Positions 55,070 through 64,000 of a DNA stretch of 64,000 nt are shown here, piece by piece. Below the pieces are notes generated by a model that saw only the letters and a list, made by a program, of their open reading frames with translations, did no database searches and was not told where the DNA came from. A program made the position numbers and the translations under genes. Position 1 is the stretch's first letter, and each line of letters begins with the position of its first letter. The DNA is from Platanthera guangdongensis (lineage: Eukaryota; Streptophyta; Magnoliopsida; Asparagales; Orchidaceae): NCBI GenBank assembly GCA_039583875.1, contig CM077161.1:64051885-64115884 (forward strand). Direction: 5' to 3'.

Positions 55070-57511
55070 ATGGCTAGATGTGGGTATTTCTACTTTGTTA
55101 CATTTACTGATGATTTCAGTAGATACGGATATGTGTATCTTATGAAGTGCAAATTCGAGACCTTTGAAAAGTTCAAAGAGTTCAAGAATGAAGTAGAAAA
55201 CCAGTTGGGTAAAAGGGTTAAAGCACTCCGATCTGATCGAGGTGGCGAATACCTGAGTCATGAGTTCCGTGATCATCTGAAAGAGTGTGGTATTGTATCA
55301 CAGCTCACTCCACCTAGAACGCCACAACATAATGTTGTGTCTGAGAGGAGAAATCGTACTCTATTAGACATGGTACGTTCGATGATGAGTCATGCAGACT
55401 TGCCTGTTTCCTTTTGGGGTTTTGCTTTAGAGACTGCTGCAATGACATTGAATCGCGCTCCAACGAAAACGGTTCTGAAGACACCATATGAGATATGGAC
55501 TGGGAAGCGTCCTAGTATGTCGTTCATTAAAATTTGGGGCTGTGAGGCATACGTGAGACGTCAAATGCCTGACAAGCTGGAACCCAAATCGGATAAATGT
55601 TATCTGGTGGGATATCCTAAGGAAACGAAAGGGTATTACTTTTACCTACCGTCTGAGGGCAAAGTGTTTGTCGCAAGTACTGGTGTCTTCTTGGAGAAAG
55701 AGTTCTTATCAAGAAAGACTGAAAAGGTAGAGCTTGAAGAAGTTCAAGAACCACATGTAGTGAATGAACCGGAATTGGATTCTGAGACAGGACTACAAGA
55801 TGTTGTAGCTAGAGAACCTGCTCAGGGAACACAAGTCCTACGTAGATCTGGTAGACCAAGGTTTGAGCCTGAGAGATATGGATTTCTCGTGTCTCAAATA
55901 GGTAATGTGTTGCTTATGGATTATGATGATGAACCAACAACCTACCAAGAGGCTATGAATGGACCGGACTCCGACAAATGGCTTGAGGCTATGAAATCCG
56001 AAATGGACTCCATGTATGCAAACCAAGTTTGGAACTTGGTGGAACCACCTGAAGGGGTACGAACCATAGGGTGCAAGTGGGTCTTCAAGAAGAAGACCGA
56101 CATGGATGGGAAGGTACAAACATTCAAAGGGCGACTGGTGGCTAAGGGTTTCAAGCAAATTCATGGTGTTGACTATGATGAGACCTTTTCCCCTGTTGCC
56201 ATGGTAAAGTCCATAAGGATATTGCTTGCTGTTGCTGCGTATTATGACTACGAGATCTGGCAGATGGATGTCAAAACGGCTTTCCTTAATGGAAACCTCC
56301 TTGAGGAAGTGTATATGACACAACCCGATGGTTTTGTATCCCCAGATGAAGCCACTAAAATATGCAAGCTGAATAAGTCCATCTATGGACTGAAACAGGC
56401 CTCTCGAAGTTGGAATCTTCGTTTTGATGAGAAAATCAAAGAGTTTGGTTTCATCAAGAATGAAGATGAGCCTTGTGTTTACAAGCGAATCAGTGGGAGC
56501 ATTGTTGTCTTCCTGATATTGTATGTAGATGACATACTATTGATTGGGAATGACATTCCTACCCTGAAAGTTGTTAAGAACAACCTAGGGAACTGCTTTT
56601 CAATGAAGGATTTGGGTGAAGCGACTTATATACTCGGTATTAAGATCTATAGAGATAGATCGAAGAAGTTGCTGGGTTTGACCCAGAGTACGTACATCGA
56701 AAAGGTGTTGAAGCGGTTCAACATGCTTGAGTCCAAGAAAGGATTTTTTCCCATGTCTCATGGTGTGAATCTCTCTAAGGACCAGTGTCCAAAATCTTAT
56801 GAAGATAAGGACCGCATGAAGTTGATTCCATATGCTTCGGTAATTGGATCAATCATGTACGCGATGTTATGTACTCGGCCCGATGTCTCCTTTGCTTTGA
56901 GCATGACTACCAGGTATCAGTCAGACCCCGGTGAGTGTCACTGGATTGCAGTCAAGAATATCCTGAAGTACTTGAGAAGGACTAAGGATGTGTTCTTGGT
57001 GTATGGTGGAGAGGAAGAGCTCGTTGTAAGAGGTTACACGGATGCTAGCATCCAAACTGACAGGGACGACTCCAAGTCTCAGTCAGGTTTTGTGTTTTGC
57101 CTGAATGGAGGAGCTGTGAGCTGGAAGAGTTCCAAGCAAGAGACAGTTGCTGATTCTACAACAGAGGCCGAGTATATCGCAGCAGCTAATGCGGCGAAGG
57201 AGGCTGTATGGATTAGGAAATTCATCGGCGAGCTTGATGTAGTTCCTAGCATTGTTGGTCCCGTAGTTCTCTACTGTGATAACAATGGTGCAATTGCACA
57301 ATCTAAGGAACCTAGATCTCATCAGCGCTCCAAGCACATACTTCGGCGGTTTCATCTTATTCGTGAGATTGTCGAACGAGGAGATGTAAACATTTGCAGA
57401 GTGCCGACTGAGGAGAATATTGCGGATCCACTGACAAAGCCTCTCGCGCAGAGAAAGCATGATGGTCATACTAGATCGATGGGTATACGATACCTAAATG
57501 ATCAACTCTAG
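55070..57511 (+). CDS. pol: Pol of Copia G, second part: integrase core, RT, RNase H (open frame)
   Basis: Uninterrupted to TAG at 57509-57511. Integrase: second catalytic Asp in RSDRGGEYL (about 55236) and Glu in VVSERRNRT (about 55340). RT from about 55960: WVFKKKTDMDG, the QMDVKTAFLNG block and catalytic YVDDILL (about 56523). RNase H: YTDAS (about 57036), AEYIAA, LYCDNNGAI, then the tail with ADPLTKPL. The open frame actually begins at ATG 54971 inside the solo LTR, which adds 33 codons ending in EKPNSS. It lacks the integrase zinc finger, so alone it is not a working polyprotein. Confidence 0.9.
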   Translation: MARCGYFYFVTFTDDFSRYGYVYLMKCKFETFEKFKEFKNEVENQLGKRVKALRSDRGGEYLSHEFRDHLKECGIVSQLTPPRTPQHNVVSERRNRTLLDMVRSMMSHADLPVSFWGFALETAAMTLNRAPTKTVLKTPYEIWTGKRPSMSFIKIWGCEAYVRRQMPDKLEPKSDKCYLVGYPKETKGYYFYLPSEGKVFVASTGVFLEKEFLSRKTEKVELEEVQEPHVVNEPELDSETGLQDVVAREPAQGTQVLRRSGRPRFEPERYGFLVSQIGNVLLMDYDDEPTTYQEAMNGPDSDKWLEAMKSEMDSMYANQVWNLVEPPEGVRTIGCKWVFKKKTDMDGKVQTFKGRLVAKGFKQIHGVDYDETFSPVAMVKSIRILLAVAAYYDYEIWQMDVKTAFLNGNLLEEVYMTQPDGFVSPDEATKICKLNKSIYGLKQASRSWNLRFDEKIKEFGFIKNEDEPCVYKRISGSIVVFLILYVDDILLIGNDIPTLKVVKNNLGNCFSMKDLGEATYILGIKIYRDRSKKLLGLTQSTYIEKVLKRFNMLESKKGFFPMSHGVNLSKDQCPKSYEDKDRMKLIPYASVIGSIMYAMLCTRPDVSFALSMTTRYQSDPGECHWIAVKNILKYLRRTKDVFLVYGGEEELVVRGYTDASIQTDRDDSKSQSGFVFCLNGGAVSWKSSKQETVADSTTEAEYIAAANAAKEAVWIRKFIGELDVVPSIVGPVVLYCDNNGAIAQSKEPRSHQRSKHILRRFHLIREIVERGDVNICRVPTEENIADPLTKPLAQRKHDGHTRSMGIRYLNDQL

Positions 57512-58478
57512 TGAGAATCTTGTGGGTTGCATGTAATCTTGTATTTTGTTGACTATTTGTTCATATGATGAACATTGTACCTAGTTTTTCTTTTACAATT
57601 AATGGCAAGTTCTTTTATTATGTCTTTTTCTATATGATAGTTAAATGTTAACATAATAGATACCCTTAGAATGTTCGCTTCCATGGGACATCAAGTACAT
57701 GATTTGAATGTGAGAGCATGTGATCTATTTGAAGCTTCATTCTTAAAGGTCCCTGGTCGAGTATCATCATAGAAGCTAAGGGTGATGATGGTACATGAAG
57801 ACTAGCACGTGCGTTGACTGATGACCGGTTCTCACAGGTCATGATATTGTGATATCAAGTCATCACATGGGTACTTGTTAGTGAACAAGTTGTACTGGAC
57901 AGACCCAACCTGAGACTACTCTGTGGATTGTCATCCAATCGTGTCACGAGTAGGCCTCAATTGACAATGGTGTTGTGATCCTTTGACCTGAAGTCACAGC
58001 ATTCATCAAGTGAGGAAGAGCGTGCTTTGATGCCATCTAAAGTCTTCCTTGAGAAAGGTTGATGATAAGGGTGGTTGTTGGGCATGTTACGAATCATTTG
58101 GGTATTTGTGTGTGAGCAGATATGGGATTTGTCCTCCTGTATGATAGGAGTTGCATCCATGGGCCCCTTGATGGAACTGGACTGAGAAATGCATGACCAT
58201 GCTTGGTTGAGTCAATATGTGATATTGGACTCACCATTCTCTGGAAGTCCGTCCTAGATCAAGAAACTTGGATTGAGCTATTACGAGGGTGACACGGTCC
58301 ATGCCTCTAGTTCTTTCCGGATGTAAGGGACAAAGGGACAAAGACAACACTGATACATTGGTCATAAAGGCTTAAGAGTTATAAACTCTTATTGCTTGGG
58401 GAGCAATGATGCATTGTTAGATGCCGCTCATTGTTTGTGAGGTTTTTGGTTTGATACTTTCGAGATCAAGTGGGAGTC
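57512..58478 (+). other. 3' non-coding region and polypurine tract of Copia G
   Basis: Nearly 1 kb with no ORF I support; it ends cgagatcaagtgggagtc (58461-58478), the usual Copia polypurine tract form, right before the LTR. Confidence 0.65.
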
Positions 58479-59609
58479 TGTTGGAGTTACCATTGTGATC
58501 TGGAAGTGGTCAAACTTGTAATCTCACTGCCAACGCGATATGAGCCTGCAGGGTCGCAGATAAGAGATGTGGAGAAGTTGGATGATTGACTGTGTTGGTA
58601 AAGGTTACCAATCACCGACCTGAATAAGGTTGTAGGCAAAGTGTTGCCTTAAAGAATCATCGGGTTGGGCAAATGTTGCCTTGAAGGACTGGTAAGAATA
58701 GTCGGCCGAGGGTCGACGAGAATCGACGAGAATCGTAGAGAATAGTTCTCTGATTCTCGCCGATCGATGAGAATCATCGAAAATAGTTCTCTGATTCTCG
58801 CCGATCGACGAGAATCGTCGAGAATTAGTTCTCTGATTCTCGCCTATCGGCGTGTATCGTCGACCCACGATCGGCGTGAATTGTCGACCCACGTTCGCGT
58901 GAATCGTCGAGAATAGTTCTCTGATTCTCGCCGATCCGTTAGATTCTCGCCGATTGTGATTCTCGCCGATTCTGATTCTCGCCGATCCTGACCGACTCTC
59001 GCCGATTGATACTCGCCGATTCTGAACCCTATTTTTGGGTGGTCTGCGGATAGCGGTTAACCTAAGTCTATTTATGCCTTCGGTATAAAAGGGACACTTA
59101 GGGTTTTTCGGGAATATATCTTCTGATCAAATCGAACCCGCGGCGGAAGAGTTCCGTTCCGCGAGCGTTCCGCCGATCCCGAATCCCGCCGCTGACGGAA
59201 GCATTCCGCCGCCGCCGTGATCGCTCCGCTGACCTCCTCTTCTCCGGCGACTGTCGCTGGCGTTTCTCTTCCTGATGCGGACCTAGCAGTCCGTGGAAAT
59301 CAAGGTGCGGTCTTTTCATCCTTCCCGATTTTCCGTGTGACGGAAAGCTCGGTGTTCTCCTGCTCGTGTGGACTTCTGCAGAAACGTGGATATTATTCCA
59401 CGTAGAACTCGCCACTAGCAAGAAGACAAAGTTTGGAGCATCTCCGTTGAGTTGTGACTCAACGCCACCGAGGTAATTTTTGCCTAGTTTTTGCTAACTT
59501 CTTGATTCAACGTTCATGGCCCGATCCACATCTCTTTGGGTTTTTCTTAATGTTTTTCTTTTCCGCTGCGTGCACAAGCGTTGTGCCATCCTCATAGAGA
59601 AACCCAACA
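58479..59609 (+). repeat. 3' LTR of Copia G (1131 bp)
   Basis: Same U3 palindrome array, TATA at 59084 and hairpin before GAG|GTAATT. Followed by AAGAC (59610-59614). Confidence 0.93.
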
Positions 59610-59614
59610 AAGAC

Positions 59615-60952
59615 GGCCTCGTTTACCTTCGTGGCCCGCTTTACATTCCCAAAGGCGGTATAATCTGGGAGGATATCTTGCAAGAGGCTCATTGCTCTGA
59701 ATATTCAGTGCACTCGGGCATTGCGAAGATGTACGCCGGCTTACGGAAGACCATGTGTTGGTAGGGAATGAAAAAGGATGTCCGATATTTTGTTACACAT
59801 TGCGAAGCATGTCAAAGGGTGAAGGAGGAATGCAAGAGTCCCGGTGGTTTGCTACAATCGTTGCCCATCCCCGAGTGGAAGTTTGAGGACATCTCCATGG
59901 ATTTTGTCCATGGGTTACCTCGCTCGCGCTCAAGAAATGATTCGGTGTGAGTGATAGTTGATCGCCTGACGAAAGTAGCCTGGTTTATTCCAATGAAGAA
60001 AGAGGCTCATGTGGATGTCTTAGTACGCCTCTTTTTGGAGCAGTTCGTACGGTATCATGGCGTGCCTAAGACAATTGTTTCAGACCAGGATGGTCGTTTT
60101 ACCTCCAAGGAGTGGAAGGAGGTACATGCGTATTTGGGCTCGCGTCTTACCTTCAGCACCGCGTTTCATCCTTAGACAGACGTGCAATCTAAAAGGACCA
60201 TCCGGACATTGGAAGATTTATTGAGATTATGTTTGTTGGATAGAGAAGAGCCATGGGAAAGGCTCTTACCATTGGTAGAATTCTCCTACAACAACATCCA
60301 CCATGCTAGTATCGTCATGGAACCTCATGAAGCTCTTTATGTAAGGAGGTGTAGAACCCCCTTGTCTTGGGTGCAAGATGAAGTCCCAAAGGCTTTGGGT
60401 GTTGAATATATTGAGGATACCGATTCGGCGGTTAGACTAATTCGGGATCGCATGTTGGAAGCTCAAAGTCGGCAGGTGAAGTATTATAATGCAAGGCAAC
60501 GGATGGTGGAGTTTCAAGTGGGTGATAAGGTGTTCCTGAAAATCCGACCGATGCATGAAGTGTCATGTGTGCGTGGTGTGAAAAAGCTCAGCCCAAGGTA
60601 TGTTGGGCCTTATACTATATTGGAAAGGATTGGCCCGTTGGCATATCGGTTGGAGTTACTGCCCGAGCTAGAGAACCTCCACGACGTGTTCCATGTGTCG
60701 TCACTTCGGAAGGCGCTGTTGCGGCCCGATCAATACATCCCCACAACTAATGGTGCTGTGTCGTCGGATAGGTCTGTGCGACTAGAGCCAGTGCGGATCG
60801 TAGATAGGGAGACAAGAAAGTTACGCCGCAAAAGTGTTCCCTTGGTGAAGGTGCTATGGTCTAATCATGGGAAGGAGGAATATACATGGGAGCCAATGAA
60901 TTTGATGCAGAAATACTACCCGGAGTTGTTTGCTCAAGGTAATTTTATTTAA
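59615..60952 (+). pseudogene. pol: Pol of D, second part: integrase and chromodomain-like tail, three stops
   Basis: Continues D pol directly after the target duplication. HHCC finger (HCSEYSVHSG...CEAC) with TAG at 59762-59764 for Trp; first Asp in SMDFVHG; TGA 59948-59950 for Trp; second Asp in SDQDGRFTS; TAG 60173-60175 for Gln. The third catalytic residue, Glu in A and E (SERTIRT, TERTIRT), is Lys here (AAA 60191-60193). The C-terminus has the GPF-like block and chromodomain-like VKVLWSNHGKEEYTWEP, ending at 60952. The integrase of this copy is inactive by both criteria. Confidence 0.88.
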
Positions 60953-61039
60953 AAGCATATTATATTTTTTGTTATGCTTTTCTCCCCATAGCCTAAGCCT
61001 GATTTCGGGGACGAAATCTTTTATTTTGTTTATAGGATT
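60953..61039 (+). other. Polypurine tract region of D
   Basis: gatttcggggacgaaatctt followed by TATAGGATT before the LTR; nearly identical to A. Confidence 0.65.
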
Positions 61040-64000
61040 TATAACATCCTGAATCACGCTAGGCCCCTCGTACGTGTTTTTGAGTCAGGAGAGTTGACTT
61101 GGGTTCAGGGGGAGTGCTGACAACATGGCAGCACATGTGAAAAGGAGGAGAAATCAGTCAAGCATAGGACACGGGTAGAGACACGGGCGTGTCCCTACCT
61201 GTGTGGGAGTGGCCAGCTCTCGAGTCGATGACTCGAGTATGTTCAAAGAAGGACATGGGTAGTGACACGGGCGTGTCACTACCCGTGTGAAGGGACATGG
61301 GTAGAGACACGGGTGTGTCCCTACGCATGTGCGTGTGTGTCGAGTTCAAGAACTCGACACAGCGTGTCGAGATCGACGAACTTCGTGTCGAGATCGACGA
61401 ATTGTATGACACGGGTAGAGATACTGGCATGTCCCTACCCGTATGTCATTGTGTCGAGTTGAGCTCGATGAGGCGGGTCGAGATCAACGAACGTCGTGTC
61501 AAGATTGACGAATTGTATGACACGGTTAGAGACGCGGGCGTGTCCCTATCCGTGTATCGTTGTGTCGATTTGTGCTTGACGAGGCGTGTCGAGATCGACG
61601 AACTACGTGTCGAGATTGACGAATTGTATGACACTGGTAGAGACACAGGCATGTTCCTACCTGTGTGTCGATGTGTCGAGTTGAGCTCGATGAGTCGTGT
61701 CGAGATCGACAAAAATGGGTTCGATTAAGTGTTTGTGCGAGACACGCCCCATGTCACGGGTGTGATTGGGCTGTCACAGGGCGTGCCCCGCTCATCCTTG
61801 AGTAGCTCTCGTGTAGGTCGTAATGTACTCGAGTAGGTGGAAAAGTACTCGAGTAAGAGGGGGTGACACGGGCGTGTCATCCCTGTGACACAGGCGTGTC
61901 CTATCCGGGTACTCGAGTAGTTGGTTTTCTCTCGAGTAAGTCCTCTCGAGTAGGTCTCGAGTGGGTTACATGCCCCATGTCACGGGCGTGACTGGGCCGA
62001 CACGGGCGTGTCCCACCCGTTTGTCATGTCGAGTATTGAACCGACACATAAAAACAGTCGTAACGCTTCACCTAAGTTGGACACGGGTAAGGACACGGGC
62101 GTATACCTACCCATGTCACTTTTATATGAAAAGGGAAGTGATAACCCTACCCGTTTTCACTCCTCATTCCAGCCATTTTTCTGAGAGAAAATCCTGTTGA
62201 GAGAAGGAGGTCGCTGGATCTAGTTCTAGAGGAGAAGATCCGCAGCCACCGTGGAAAAGAAGATGTCACCGAGAAGAGTCACGAGATCCATGGCCGGAAA
62301 TGGTGGAAACGCCGGAAATGAGGTGAGCTTCCTACCCTCTCCCTTGGTGCTAGATCTTTAGTTATTTTCTTAGAAGAGATATCGAATCAAGAGAGGTTTG
62401 ATGGAGAGAAGGAGTTTTCTAGGGATGGCCATGATAGGACATGTGTTCTAGGTTTTAGATCTCTTCAACCTCCCCTTTCTCCTATGTGATGATGGGTGGA
62501 TGGTTTCGTGAAGAATCATGGCCCCTTTGAGGGTGAATAAGGGAGGAGGAATTTTTGGAGTGATTGTGGAAGATCGACTTGAGGAGGAAGATGAACTGAT
62601 GCTGTTCATTCCTCTTTAAGATGCGTGCAGAATCTGTATTCTGCGCGCAGCGATCTTCTTGGCCATTTTCAAGTAGGATATGTCCAGATCCGGGTTTCGA
62701 CTTAACAAGAACATTGTAGCCCCTGAAAATACCTTTCCAACGAGTAGTTGCATGTCTTCATGCGAAGTTGTAGCCATGGGAAAATCTGAAACGTAAATGA
62801 CATCTGATAAATCCTACATGCAGAAATGTTGTTCTGTGCGCAGCGAACTTTGAAGCCGATTTCAAATAGGATACAACCAAATCTGGGTTGTGGGCTGAAT
62901 ATGAAAGTTGTAGCCCATGGAAAGACCTTTCCATCGAGTAGTTACATGTCTTCACTGAATTCTTGTAGCTTCAGGAATCTCCGGTCGAATTTGCTGTCCA
63001 GATTTATTCTGCACCAAAGTTCTGGGGTTTATATATAATATGAATTTGAATTTGGTGGAATCGTTGTTGCAAATTAACTCGAGATTTTTGAGGAAATATT
63101 TTATGCTAACCATCGTAGTGCTATGAATGATGAATCTTGTTAATTAGATTTCATAAAACTGAACTGTGAAGCAAGCTTTATGACATGATTTGATTTGCTA
63201 AAAATTGATAGATTATTATATATACGATCATGTTTATGATATGATGAATGAAATGACTAGATACAAATTGACATATAATTATCTATGCGCATCATGTTTG
63301 TAATATGTTGAAATCATTTGGAATGACAAATAGAAGGATAAACCATGGCCATGAGTATGTATGATGGTTAGAATGAAATGTAGTAGTCCAATACTTATAG
63401 CGTAGTCTCCCTATGTGTAGTATTGTGGAGGGATGTAAGTGCGGCGTTGGCCGACATTAGTTGAGTTAATGTTGAAATGAGGTATAGATGGACAGTTGGG
63501 CTTGGTCCTCGGTGTCTACGTCCCGGGGCTCCTTCTGTGCCGAGTGGATGGTTGGGCTGTGTCCTCGTGCTTACTTCCGAGGCCCCTTCCATGCCACGGT
63601 GTTGTGGAATTTGCATGTGGTGTGAGTCGACACGTGGTGTCGTAATACTGGGTTAAGGATAGTGTGGCAGCTGTACGGGCTCGCCGATCGTCACACCGAT
63701 GGGAGTAGACAGTTAGACTTTGGGCGGTTGGGCTTGGTCCTCGGTGTCTACGTCCCGGGGCTCCTTCCATGCCAGGTGAACGGTTGGGCTTGGTCCTCGT
63801 TCTTAATTCTAAGCATCCTTCCGGGTAACACAAGTCCAGTTCGGGGGTTGGTCCTCGGTGCACATCTACCCGAGGCTCCCGCTGGGCCATAGTACAAATG
63901 GGCTCTGTTGTTGTGTTCTTAGCGTTGAGGCGTGCGGAGGCCTAGGTGAAGTAGTGTGGATACCCGCCTAGTAGTAGAGATGCTTGATCTACTGTCACCG
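61040..64000 (+). repeat. 3' LTR of D (partial; runs past window end)
   Basis: Starts TATAACATCCTG, a decayed form of TGTAACGTCCC. Matches 18223-20926 and then 27258-28006 approximately. Includes U3 palindromes (61165-61760), TATATGAAAA at 62123, the ATG exon (62263-62322) and five stem-loops of the array (about 63497-63875). Confidence 0.88.
62263..62322 (+). CDS. Candidate gag exon 1 copy inside the 3' LTR of D
   Basis: Twenty codons beginning MSPRRVTRSMAGNGG, followed by a near-perfect donor GAG|GTGAGC. Better preserved than the 5' LTR copy and aligned without gaps to A exon 1. Confidence 0.5.

Larger units (their letters stand above)
50294..59609 (+). mobile_element. Copia element G (Ty1/Copia, possibly Tork-like), with a solo LTR nested in its pol
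   Basis: LTRs 50294-51425 and 58479-59609, exact target duplication AAGAC, PBS, gag (52403-53299), protease and integrase (53300-53920 and 55070 on), RT, RNase H to 57511, a 967-bp 3' non-coding region and a polypurine tract. Gene order PR-IN-RT-RH defines Copia. A solo LTR of the same family splits integrase. LTRs are nearly identical by eye, so insertion is recent relative to D. Confidence 0.93.
18223..64000 (+). mobile_element. Element D: Tekay/Del-like Ty3/Gypsy retrotransposon, heavily nested, right end outside window
   Basis: 5' LTR = 18223-20926 plus 27258-28365 (about 3.8 kb without the insert). PBS at 28368, gag remnant to 28803, pol at 48091-50293 and 59615-60952, 3' LTR from 61040 to past the window end. 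LTR ends (TGTAACGTCCC...TCTTACA), hairpins and exons match A, but U3 differs and the LTR is longer. Three later insertions account for the gaps: Athila-like 1, Athila-like 2 (carrying E) and Copia G. D itself is in Copia K gag (left flank AAATA). Confidence 0.9.

Overview
The window is plant nuclear DNA made almost entirely of nested LTR retrotransposons. Evidence: Ty3/Gypsy elements with a C-terminal chromodomain-like motif, Ty1/Copia elements, primer-binding sites matching plant initiator tRNA-Met or (Athila-like) tRNA-Asp, a CACTA transposon end, and LTRs of 1.1 to 4.7 kb. No host gene, rRNA, tRNA or CRISPR was recognised. This is typical of intergenic or pericentromeric DNA of a large angiosperm genome; I cannot name the species.

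Layout. (1) 1-16207, minus strand: a Gypsy element with gag but no pol (called TR-GAG here). It carries a CACTA fragment (2012-2518) and a complete Tekay/Del-like Gypsy element A (2645-12726, plus strand, TSD ACATG). (2) 16208-18222: remnant of a Copia element K (LTR, PBS, broken gag). TR-GAG sits in its LTR and element D in its gag. (3) 18223 to beyond 64000: element D, a second Tekay/Del-like element. It is split by a minus-strand Athila-like element 1 (20927-27257, in its 5' LTR), a plus-strand Athila-like element 2 (28804-48090, in its gag) and a Copia element G (50294-59609, in its pol). (4) Element 2 carries a third Tekay/Del-like element E (34125-47101) in its 3' LTR. G carries a solo LTR of its own family (53921-55064). 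Nesting reaches four levels (K > D > element 2 > E). Five-base target duplications, exact or with one mismatch, support every junction whose two sides are visible in the window.

How the parts may work together. The most interesting signal is in A, D and E. Their LTRs appear to contain the first two coding exons of gag: a short basic ATG exon beside the promoter, and an exon of exactly 105 nt (35 codons, phase 0) in all three families near the LTR 3' end. Gag would then be joined by splicing to the internal gag ORF. The first intron lies inside the LTR. In A and D it holds an array of stem-loops, including a pair whose stems show compensatory changes; A, D and E all carry two tandem AT-rich hairpins with the loop TTTGTATGGGCA. 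The second intron holds the LTR end, the PBS and a conserved post-PBS hairpin. A third, short intron with an early stop separates Gag from protease. If right, unspliced RNA would be the genome (PBS and structured signals kept), RNA spliced at introns 1 and 2 would make Gag, and fully spliced RNA would make Gag-Pol. TR-GAG shows a related arrangement. Supporting alignments were made by eye; no search or folding program was run.

All elements are decayed to some degree. A and E have both lost reverse transcriptase. D keeps RT but has frameshifts, stops and a changed integrase catalytic residue. G has an intact 3' half (integrase core, RT, RNase H) and three stops in its 5' half.
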